This document shows positions 28,325 to 35,168 of a stretch of DNA of 64,000 nucleotides, in pieces (position 1 is the first letter of the stretch; every line of letters begins with the position of its first letter). Source of the stretch: Thiorhodovibrio litoralis (GTDB taxonomy: Bacteria; Pseudomonadota; Gammaproteobacteria; Chromatiales; Chromatiaceae); contig NZ_CP121473.1 in the NCBI RefSeq assembly GCF_033954455.1, forward strand, positions 5,070,501 to 5,134,500, read 5' to 3'. The notes under the pieces are model-generated. The model searched no databases. It saw only the letters and a program-made list of their open reading frames with translations, and was not told the DNA's origin. A program made the position numbers and the translations under genes.

Positions 28325-28590
28325 TGTCATCTGATATGCCACCAAGGCCAGCAGGAGCCGGCCGGCCAGGGTCAGGGCGCTAATCTGCAACAGCTCGGGC
28401 GTAACCAGGGCCAAGAGTGGAGAGGATGCGCAGCACTACCGCCGCAGCTGTGTCCCAGAGGATCACCCGCCAACGTTGGTCTATTGTTAGCGGCACAGAG
28501 GCTGCAGCCATGCCCAGCACGATGGCATTGCCCCCGATGCGCACCAAGTCGATTAAGATGCCCCCCGACGAACATCACCAATTTGCTCAT
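28325..28590 (-). pseudogene. TerC-family membrane protein remnant (frameshifted, truncated)
   Basis: On the minus strand one frame reads ILIDLVRIGGNAIVLGMAAA, then QRWRVILWDTAAAVVLRILS. This follows the TerC/YjbE family pattern (IDLVLSGDNAVVIxMAA...RRxAILxGTxGAIVLRI), although the usual acidic SGDNA appears as IGGNA. An in-frame TAG ends it near 28380; after a frame change TLAGRLLLALVAYQM continues the family pattern. Upstream, MSKLVMFVGG in another frame looks like the original N-terminus. The rest of the gene is gone. TerC-family proteins include manganese exporters, so a relic next to a Gdt1-type gene is suggestive. Confidence 0.65.
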
Positions 28591-28614
28591 CAGATCAGAT
28601 TCGCTCGGACACCC

Positions 28615-29211
28615 TCAAAAGACCTTAGTCAGAGCAAAGGCCGCAAGGACCAGGAAGAATATGCCGCTGATCTGGCGTAGCCGATGCAGGGGGATGCGTC
28701 TGAGCAGCTTCCGCCCAACGACGATGCCGAGTGCTGATGTAGCGCCGAGCGCCAGGGTGGCGCCGATCCAAACCGAAATTGCTGGGAGGGTTCCGGCCAT
28801 CCCAGCGATGGCGAGCTGGGTCTTGTCGCCCATCTCGGCAAGGAAGATCATCAGGAAGGTGGTGGCGAAGATGCCGTGGCCGCTGCGCTCCTTGATCTCC
28901 TCGGTGCCGTCTTCCTCCTCGGCTCGCAACGAGAGAACGCCGAAAACGGCGAAGAGAATAGCAACCACCGCCGCGAGAACGCGCTCAGGCACCCAGTGTG
29001 CGAGTCCTGCGCCGAAGACCACTGCTAGGATGTTGAGCACCACAAAGGCGGCGATCGCCCCCAGAAACACCGGCCGATGAGAGTGACGGGCCGCTAGGGC
29101 CATGCACACGAGCTGACTCTTGTCACCGATCTCCGCCAGGAAGATCAAACCGAAAGTGGTCGCGGCGGCGGTCAGTCCCGCGAAAGCCGATGCGGAGGCT
29201 ATCTGGTCCAT
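28615..29211 (-). CDS. Gdt1/TMEM165 (UPF0016) family cation exporter
   Basis: Predicted inner-membrane Mn2+ (or Ca2+) exporter. The ATG at 29211 gives 198 residues and has GGAGG six bases upstream; an ATG two codons earlier is less well spaced. The protein has the two signature motifs of the family, EIGDKSQ (27-33) and EMGDKTQ (126-132), one in each of two inverted three-helix halves, with a charged linker (RAEEEDGTEEIKERSGHG, about 96-113) between them. Bacterial relatives such as MneA/MntX-type proteins protect against manganese excess. I looked for a yybP-ykoY manganese riboswitch upstream and did not find one. A TerC-family relic is immediately downstream and direct repeats flank the locus. 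Confidence 0.92.
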   Translation of the reverse strand: MDQIASASAFAGLTAAATTFGLIFLAEIGDKSQLVCMALAARHSHRPVFLGAIAAFVVLNILAVVFGAGLAHWVPERVLAAVVAILFAVFGVLSLRAEEEDGTEEIKERSGHGIFATTFLMIFLAEMGDKTQLAIAGMAGTLPAISVWIGATLALGATSALGIVVGRKLLRRIPLHRLRQISGIFFLVLAAFALTKVF

Positions 29212-29592
29212 GCACATCCTCCGGCAACAGCGGCCATGAATCCCGAGGATACGGGTAAAACAGGGATGCAGTCGAGGCGACTTTGGGCAAGCACTGATCG
29301 GCGGCACGATGCGAGCGGTGAAGCGGGCAGGAACACGGACTCTCCAGAGGGGCCGGGACAGTCAACCTAGGGACAGGATGGAATGCGCCCAGCCCCAGCC
29401 GGACATTCCATCGAGTCCAAGGTCTCGTCGAGCATCAAGCCGTCCGAGGCAGATGCTTTGCTGAATCTTACCTACCGATGCTTAAGCTGTCCTGCTGGAT
29501 GTCCGCCGTTGGCCAAGAGTTGTAAGTAGGCGCCCTGAGGACGAGGGTCTGCTTCCTGCCCCACAGCGGATGCATCGGGTGGAGGGCGCCAC

Positions 29593-29683
29593 TGTCAGCT
29601 GCTGGCCGGTAAGCGACCCCAACAGGTGTCGTCATAGATGCGGAAAAACCGCAAGCGGTTCGACCGAAGTATTGGGGGCGGTT
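29593..29683 (+). repeat. 91-base direct repeat, copy 2
   Basis: Second copy of the repeat described at 28116-28206, same orientation, about 1.48 kb away. The identical core starts at about 29602. It begins with TGTCAGCT and ends in GCGGTT, as in copy 1. Confidence 0.85.
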
Positions 29684-30197
29684 CCTGACACACTACCGTC
29701 ATCGGCTCTGCGAGCGGCAACGGCGGTAGTGCACTCCCGAGCGGCATAGCGTCCAACTCATTGATTATAAGACTAGACCCGCCCTAAAAACCCGCCTGCC
29801 GTGGACCACGCTCCCCTGCCGATGCCGGACTGTGAGCTTCTCGACCAGCCCAAGCCAGACTTCGAGTTTGGCCATCGCAACCTTTGGTAACTGTCGACTC
29901 TCTGCTGCAGAAGAGACGGTGGGGACGCCCTCATCGCCCGACGGCACGCTGTGCCACACAACCCCGCCCCAGCAACCCGCGCCGTTGCGACGCGCGCGAT
30001 CCCCGTCTGCCCCACCGTTGCACCTTGACCGCGCATCTCGCCTTCGCTCGGAGCGAAGCTACGCTCCTCGGGGTCGCTTGTATTGCCTATCCTTCCACCT
30101 AGTCTGGTGTGGCAAAGTCACAGCCTACTGTAGGAAAACGTCCAGCTGCGGATAGGGCTGATGAAATGGCCCATGGCGCGCAGGAGCAGCGGCGTAT

Positions 30198-30401
30198 TCA
30201 GCCAACCGAGAATTGCGGAAGGGGCGCTTGGCCTTTGATAATCTGCAGACGCAGGTGCACCGACTGCACTCCGCGCAGGCCAAGGTCATCGGCGAGAAAA
30301 TGGAACACGCCGTCCAGATCGATCTCCAGATGAGGCAAGGCGGGGAAATTAACGGGGTTGGGATGGGATGTCAACGCATTTACAACGCGCAGGCATCCGA
30401 C
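30198..30401 (-). pseudogene. Unidentified protein fragment (C-terminal part)
   Basis: A 67-codon frame bounded by a TGA upstream and ended by TGA at 30198-30200. It reads LRVVNALTSHPNPVNFPALP, then HLEIDLDGVFHFLADDLGLR and GVQSVHLRLQIIKGQAP. The composition (alternating hydrophobic residues, balanced charge, few Ser/Arg shadow residues) is that of real coding sequence, but there is no start codon with a ribosome site and I do not recognise the family. It may be the 3' end of a lost gene or an unrecognised small gene. Confidence 0.35.
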
Positions 30402-30596
30402 TCAGCTATGCTCAGCCGGAGCGGTTTCCGGGGAGGTACTGGGGCAGCATCAAACCGCTGTTATCCTGACGAATGGATTAACTTCAGCTCTGAATTGCCC
30501 TAAACCTTGGTCAACTCTATACTGCCCACTCTTGGCTTCTATCAATACAGATGAGCCGAGCATGAAGCGCTGGAATCTTTGAAAGGCCGACTTATC

Positions 30597-31946
30597 ATGA
30601 CAACACTCCAACTCTGTTTCCACGATCGTTTCCGGTTCACGTTCTTCTTCATCGCGCTTTTCGCGCTTTGCTCAACAGCGGCGCTGGCCTTCGTCGCCGA
30701 CGTGCAAAAGCCCGGTGAAGTGCCAATCACAGAAGTTGGCGCCAGTGCCGAGTGGCTAGCGGCGGAAACGATCCTCATGCATACACCGGGGCAGGAGCTT
30801 TTTTTAGGCGTTATTCACCCCGACGCAGCCCTGTTCGAAAAACCGTTCAGCATCAATGGAGCGGCAAATGAACACCAAGAATATATTCGCCTGTTGGAGA
30901 AAAACGGCGCTGTCGTTTTTACCGTCCGAGAGGCCCTGCTGCGTGGTGTTCTCGATAACAACGGAAATGTGATCGAAGGAGAGGCGCTCGACCGGCTGCG
31001 GGAGTTCGCCGCGGATTTTCTGACTATCGACACCTCGGCGCTGCCGGAACAGGAACGCGCCGCGCAAGAGGCTTACAAAGAAAAGACGCTGCGCGCGCTT
31101 GACCCGCAAGAGCTGGTCGAGATCATCCTTCTCCGCCCCACGGTTCACCTCCAGAAGACCGACTTCAACACCGGCTTCGAGGCGACATACAGCCAGGCGC
31201 CGCTGATGAATCTGTATTTTCTGCGCGACCAGATGATCACCACCGAAAAGGGCGTCGTGATCAGCAAAATGAACTCACAGCAACGCGCAGCGGAAACCCG
31301 CGTGATTACATTCGCGCTGTCGAAACTCGGCGTGACGCCAATTCTTGAAATCTCCGGCGACGGGCGACTCGAAGGCGGCGACTTTTTGCCCGCCGGTGAT
31401 TACGCGCTTCTTGGGCAGGGTTTGCGCACCAATGCCGAGGCGGTTCGCCAGCTTTTGGACGGCGGCGCTATCGGCGCGAAATATTTTGTCGTCGTGAAAG
31501 ACGCCTGGAAAGATCAGGAACAAATGCACCTGGACACCTTCTTCAACATCATCGATTCGGATCTGGCGGTGCTCGAAGAGACGCGCGTGAATGCCAAAGA
31601 AGGCGACGAGCGCTTTTTGACCGTCGACGTCTATGAAAACAAGGACGGTGAATACGTCAAAATCAAGGCCGACGCGTCCTTCGTCAAATTCGTGCGCGAA
31701 ACCCTTGGCATGAAAATCATCCCGGTTACAAGCGAAGATCAGCTTCGTTACGGCGTGAACTTTCTCACAATCAGAGGGCGAAAAATTCTCGGCGTCGATG
31801 GTGTGAGCGAGCAGTACAAACAAACGCTCGCCAACAATGGGGTTGATGCGACATGGATGGACTTTTCCAATCTGAGTAGCGGATACGGTGCGGCGCACTG
31901 CTCTACGCAGGTACTTCATCGCGCAGCGATAACAGCTTTGAAATAG
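30597..31946 (+). CDS. Exported arginine deiminase-like protein
   Basis: Guanidino-group-modifying (ADI superfamily) hydrolase, likely arginine + H2O to citrulline + NH3, but predicted to act outside the cytoplasm. I start at the ATG at 30597 (449 residues), ten bases after GAAAGG. The N-terminus is a signal peptide (RFRFTFFFIALFALCSTAAL, cleavage likely after ALA near residue 31). The full catalytic set of arginine deiminase is visible: FLRD (D211), EGGD (E259), HLD (H311, D313) and GAAHCSTQ (C435). The length is slightly above cytoplasmic ArcA (about 410). No arcB, arcC or arginine antiporter is adjacent. Agmatine deiminase or peptidyl-arginine deiminase activity is less likely given the ArcA-type motif spacing. 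Confidence 0.87.
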   Translation: MTTLQLCFHDRFRFTFFFIALFALCSTAALAFVADVQKPGEVPITEVGASAEWLAAETILMHTPGQELFLGVIHPDAALFEKPFSINGAANEHQEYIRLLEKNGAVVFTVREALLRGVLDNNGNVIEGEALDRLREFAADFLTIDTSALPEQERAAQEAYKEKTLRALDPQELVEIILLRPTVHLQKTDFNTGFEATYSQAPLMNLYFLRDQMITTEKGVVISKMNSQQRAAETRVITFALSKLGVTPILEISGDGRLEGGDFLPAGDYALLGQGLRTNAEAVRQLLDGGAIGAKYFVVVKDAWKDQEQMHLDTFFNIIDSDLAVLEETRVNAKEGDERFLTVDVYENKDGEYVKIKADASFVKFVRETLGMKIIPVTSEDQLRYGVNFLTIRGRKILGVDGVSEQYKQTLANNGVDATWMDFSNLSSGYGAAHCSTQVLHRAAITALK

Positions 31947-32121
31947 CGTCGGAGCGCTCCGCCGATGGCGGAGTCGATTCCATCACACCCATCACGGCAA
32001 GCTGTAGGTATCCAGCAGCAACCGCATCAGGTGGGCCAAGGCTAGCCTCAATCCTTGCAACAGCGGAAGCCACCGCGGCGGAGTCCGTGACATTTGGCGT
32101 TACCTTGGTGCGTCTAGGCAT
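31903..32121 (-). CDS. Small hypothetical protein (72 residues)
   Basis: I do not recognise this protein. It reads MPRRTKVTPNVTDSAAVASA and continues with two likely amphipathic helices (ASAVARIEASL, YLQLAVMGVMES) and an acidic C-terminus. It begins about 15 bases after the glycosyltransferase stop codon on the same strand, so it could be the last gene of the deoxysugar operon through translational coupling, though no clear ribosome site is present. Its 3' end overlaps the end of the arginine-deiminase-like gene on the opposite strand by 44 bases. It may also be a chance frame. Confidence 0.4.
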   Translation of the reverse strand: MPRRTKVTPNVTDSAAVASAVARIEASLGPPDAVAAGYLQLAVMGVMESTPPSAERSDAISKLLSLRDEVPA

Positions 32122-32135
32122 AAGCGTCCATTAGC

Positions 32136-33362
32136 TCAGAGCAACTGCGCCAGATTGCGGCAGGCATTGCCCCAATCGAAGTCCCGCCGCACCCGTTCCG
32201 GCGCCTGCGGCGGCTCGGTGAGAGCGAACTGCACAGCGGCGGCGGCACCGGCGATGTCCCGATAACGGTGGACATTGGGGTAGGCCGCAAAAGGCCGGTT
32301 TCCTGGGCAGTCGGGCAGCACCACGTGGCGCCCGGCCACGAGGGCATCGGCCGTGGCGGTGCAAAGCACTTCGCTCCATGACGGGTTGATGAAGACCCGG
32401 TAGTTGGGTAACGCATCCCAGGGGCTCGGGTGGTGGCCGAGCAGGCGCAGCGAGGCATTGCGCTCCCGAGCCGTCCGAAGCAGCGCGTCGCCATCCGGGC
32501 CTTCGCCATAGACGTCGATACTGAGATTCAGACGGCAGGACAGTTCGATGAGCATGTCCAGCCCTTTGTTCCAGACCAGGCGGCCGAGAAAATAAATCCC
32601 CTTGTTGTCCGGGCGCACCGGCGGCACGGCGGCATAGTGGGACAAGACGCCGCTGATGCGGGCCTCGATCTGAGGGTGTGAGTCCGGCTCCAAGGCCACG
32701 GCCGGCGACAGCGGCACGACCAGATCGGTATGGCGGCGGATCTGCCGACGGTGGTAGCGGCCCACCGCTTTTGACAGCCAGGACGCCAGAGGCCAACCGC
32801 TGCGTCTTATGAAATATCCGTAGTCGGTCAGCAGTACGCCGATGACCCGCTGCGCGTCGAGCCGGGAGCGTGGGGTGCTCAGCGGGTCCCAGCACAGGTG
32901 CTCGGCCTCCTCTAACACCAGGCTGCGGCTTTTCGGTACGGAGATGAATAGGTTGCGGGCAATGATGCTGCGTAACGACTGGCTGTAGTAGCCCGGGTAG
33001 GTGAACAGGTGCGGGAGTGGCGGGCAACCCAGGCGTTGAGCCTCGGCACTCAGCCAGGTGGCCATGGCTGCCTGGTCCTGGAAGCGCACATCGCCATACA
33101 GGCGCCGCTGGGAACCTCGCCCCAACCAGGGCACCACATAGGCGACCTGTAGTCCCAGCTCGGCCAAGCCGCAGGCGTGCCACAAAGACAGGTAGGCCGG
33201 GCCGGTGCGCCAGGGCAGGGCGGCACTGGTCACGACGCAGACATCGTAGGGCCAGGCTGTCGCTGGGCTGTGCGGTGTCAACGATCTTGGCCGGTCATCG
33301 GCGCTCGCCTGCACTGAGCCGGGCAACCCAGTCTTGGAGCCGGTAGCTTCGATCTTGACCAA
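32136..33362 (-). CDS. GT4 glycosyltransferase resembling digalactosyldiacylglycerol synthase
   Basis: Cytoplasmic-face retaining glycosyltransferase, GT-B fold. The N-terminal half reads VVTSAALPWRTGPAYLSLWH and VPWLGRGSQ, then SLVLEEAEHLCWDP, a pattern close to plant DGD1/DGD2 (TTAALPWMTGTAVNPLFRA, VPWL, EEPEHLTWYH). The C-terminal half has KGIYFLGRLVWNKGLDMLIE, SIDVYGEGPDG and VFINPSWSEVLCTATADALV, again matching the DGD1 nucleotide-sugar domain (GKMVWSKG, VFINPSxSDVLCTATAEAL). So the acceptor may be a glycolipid. Start uncertain: TTG at 33362 lies six bases after AGAGG and inside the upstream gene; another TTG at 33281 follows that gene's stop. It is the last large gene of a four-gene deoxysugar operon. 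Confidence 0.82.
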   Translation of the reverse strand: MVKIEATGSKTGLPGSVQASADDRPRSLTPHSPATAWPYDVCVVTSAALPWRTGPAYLSLWHACGLAELGLQVAYVVPWLGRGSQRRLYGDVRFQDQAAMATWLSAEAQRLGCPPLPHLFTYPGYYSQSLRSIIARNLFISVPKSRSLVLEEAEHLCWDPLSTPRSRLDAQRVIGVLLTDYGYFIRRSGWPLASWLSKAVGRYHRRQIRRHTDLVVPLSPAVALEPDSHPQIEARISGVLSHYAAVPPVRPDNKGIYFLGRLVWNKGLDMLIELSCRLNLSIDVYGEGPDGDALLRTARERNASLRLLGHHPSPWDALPNYRVFINPSWSEVLCTATADALVAGRHVVLPDCPGNRPFAAYPNVHRYRDIAGAAAAVQFALTEPPQAPERVRRDFDWGNACRNLAQLL

Positions 33363-34212
33363 CAATGGCCTCTATCCTGGCGCTGTCGAACACGGTGCTT
33401 CCGGATTCGATGCGCAGCGCGTCTGAGTCCCAGGGGACATGCTCGACCGCAACCTGGAGTCGGTCGGCAATCAACTGGGCGGCCTGTTTCAGGCTCAGGG
33501 TTTCGCCACCGATGTTGAACACCTGATCGATCGCTCCGGGGTGAGATAGGGCGGTGGCGATCTGCGCGCACAGGTGATCCACGTGGGTAAAGGTCCGGCG
33601 CAGCAGGCCGTCTCCGAACAGGCGGATCGTCTCGCCACGACGCGCCCGCCCGAGAAAATGACCGATGGTGCCGTAAGAGAAGCTGTCGTCGAAACGGTTT
33701 CCATAGGGGACGCAGATGCGGAAGATGGTGTAACGCAGGCCGAAGCGGTTGGCGTAGGCCTGGATATACTGTTCCGCCGCCAGCTTATTCACCGCGTAAA
33801 CCGTTTTGCACTGCTTTTCAGCCGCTTCGCTCAGCGGTGCTTCACTGCCCCGATAGACCAATCGGGTTGAGGGAAAGATCAGCTGCGCTGGGTTCTGGCG
33901 GCTGCGCAGGGCGTCGAGCAGCTGCAGCAGGGCCAGCTCGTTGGCATCCAGATAGCGGCGGTAATCGCTGAAGCCCTGCTCAGTGCCGGTGATACCGGCA
34001 AAGTGCAGGACATAGTCGACTTCGAGATCGATACCTTGCAGCGCTGACGCCTGGCATAGATCGGTCTGGCGATAGACGACCTCAGATGGCAGGGCAGGAT
34101 CTGCGCTTTGCTGCAGGTCGTAGGCGTAGACCTGATGTCCGGCCTCGGCGAGGTAATGGGCCAGGTGGCGGCCCAGATAGCCGTTGGCTCCGGTGATGGC
34201 GATCCGACTCAC
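33295..34212 (-). CDS. NAD(P)-dependent epimerase/dehydratase (likely NDP-sugar 4-ketoreductase)
   Basis: Extended short-chain dehydrogenase of 305 residues acting on a nucleotide sugar. The Rossmann motif is GANGYLG (8-14), and the catalytic pair is Y139 and K143 (VYAVNK) with an upstream FPSTRLVY serine/threonine block. CVPYGNRFDD and VFNIGGETLSLKQAAQLIA are typical of the UDP-/dTDP-hexose branch. In a pathway with a 2,3-dehydratase and a 3-ketoreductase, the missing step is reduction (or epimerisation) at C4, which this enzyme could supply; that is inferred from context. Its start overlaps the end of the Gfo/Idh/MocA gene by four bases. Confidence 0.82.
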   Translation of the reverse strand: MSRIAITGANGYLGRHLAHYLAEAGHQVYAYDLQQSADPALPSEVVYRQTDLCQASALQGIDLEVDYVLHFAGITGTEQGFSDYRRYLDANELALLQLLDALRSRQNPAQLIFPSTRLVYRGSEAPLSEAAEKQCKTVYAVNKLAAEQYIQAYANRFGLRYTIFRICVPYGNRFDDSFSYGTIGHFLGRARRGETIRLFGDGLLRRTFTHVDHLCAQIATALSHPGAIDQVFNIGGETLSLKQAAQLIADRLQVAVEHVPWDSDALRIESGSTVFDSARIEAIVGQDRSYRLQDWVARLSAGERR

Positions 34213-35168
34213 CGGGACAGGGCCTCGATGTCAGCCAGCGCTCGGCTTTGCTCCAGCAATTCGGCGGACAGTCGCTGGCTCTCGGTCGTGTCATGGACGG
34301 CCCGGTGAAAGGCTCGCAAGGCGCCGACAAAGTGGTCGTCGGCCTCCGCCTCGATGGTCTCCACGCCACTGTCGGTTTCTAAGGTGAAGGTGGGGGTCTG
34401 TTCCGGTCGCGAGGTGAAGGCCTTGTTGGCGGTGATGCGGCCCTTGCTGCCCCAGACCTGGTAAAAGCATTGATAGCCGTTGTCGAAACCGAATGCCAAG
34501 GATGCGCCCAGGCCGTCGCCAGCGGACAGGAAGGCGCTGCCGTAGATGCCGACGCCGTTGGCGTTGCGGTGGAGGGTGGCGGCCTGAACCACAAGATCCC
34601 GTTCCAGCAGCAAGTGCGCGGCCCGCAGCGGATAGCCGGCCGCGTCCAGCAGCACGCCGCCACCGAGCTTGGGGTTGTAGCGGAAGTTTTCGGAGGGTAG
34701 CGGCGGAAAGCCGAAGGCGGACGCGAAATGGCGGACATCACCGATGACGCCAGCGCTTAAGATGGCCTTCAGTTGCCGGTGCTGGCGATGGTACTGGAAC
34801 ATGTAGCCTTCCATCAGTGCCCGGTCGGCGGTTGTGGCAGCACTCACCATGGTTTCCGCCTCGGAGAGACTGGCGGCCGCCGACTTTTCCACATACACAT
34901 GCTTACCCGCCGCGAGCGCCCGGCACACCCACTCCAGATGCAGGCCGGTGGGCAGTGGAATGTAGATGGCGTCCACCGAGGCGTCTGCGATCAGATGTTC
35001 GTAGCCCGGGTAAGCGCGACAGGCAAAGCGCTTGGCGAGACGATTCGCCTTTTCTGGCGCACGGCTGGCGACACCGGCCAGACGGAACTGCTCCGGCAGC
35101 TTCAGTATCGCGGGGATAAAGGCGCGTTCAGCGATGCTGGCGCAGCCGAGTATGCCAATGTGAATCAT
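34209..35168 (-). CDS. Gfo/Idh/MocA family oxidoreductase (likely NDP-sugar 3-ketoreductase)
   Basis: NAD(P)H-dependent sugar oxidoreductase of 319 residues. N-terminal Rossmann motif IGILGCASIAERAF (residues 4-17); IPLPTGLHLEW near 70-80; VYVEKSAAASLSEAE near 91-105, where EK is the conserved cofactor/substrate lysine (the usual EKP is EKS here). GGGVLLDAAGYPL near 170 lies at the substrate pocket. Members next to NDP-hexose 2,3-dehydratases reduce the C3 ketone formed by 2-deoxygenation, and the gene order here (directly after the dehydratase, four-base overlap) supports that role. Biochemical specificity cannot be read from sequence. Confidence 0.85.
   Translation of the reverse strand: MIHIGILGCASIAERAFIPAILKLPEQFRLAGVASRAPEKANRLAKRFACRAYPGYEHLIADASVDAIYIPLPTGLHLEWVCRALAAGKHVYVEKSAAASLSEAETMVSAATTADRALMEGYMFQYHRQHRQLKAILSAGVIGDVRHFASAFGFPPLPSENFRYNPKLGGGVLLDAAGYPLRAAHLLLERDLVVQAATLHRNANGVGIYGSAFLSAGDGLGASLAFGFDNGYQCFYQVWGSKGRITANKAFTSRPEQTPTFTLETDSGVETIEAEADDHFVGALRAFHRAVHDTTESQRLSAELLEQSRALADIEALSR

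Larger units (their letters stand above)
28015..28614. other. Intergenic region with direct-repeat copy and TerC-family remnant
   Basis: This 600-base gap between the hybrid kinase and the Gdt1-type gene holds the first copy of a 91-base direct repeat (28116-28206) and a frameshifted TerC-family fragment (about 28325-28590). No intact gene is present. Confidence 0.6.
29212..30596. other. 1.4-kb region with repeat and gene fragment
   Basis: Upstream of the Gdt1-type gene and up to the arginine-deiminase-like gene. It holds direct-repeat copy 2 (29593-29683), a short inverted repeat GATGGAATG...CATTCCATC near 29377-29411, and a protein-like fragment at 30198-30401. The stretch 29700-30190 has only short frames with no recognisable domain. 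The whole region looks like decayed accessory DNA. Confidence 0.5.

Noticed and set aside
29212-29592. yybP-ykoY manganese riboswitch upstream of the Gdt1-type gene
   Set aside because: I looked for the GGGGAGTAG and GCCGGG-type conserved loops on the minus strand and did not find them.
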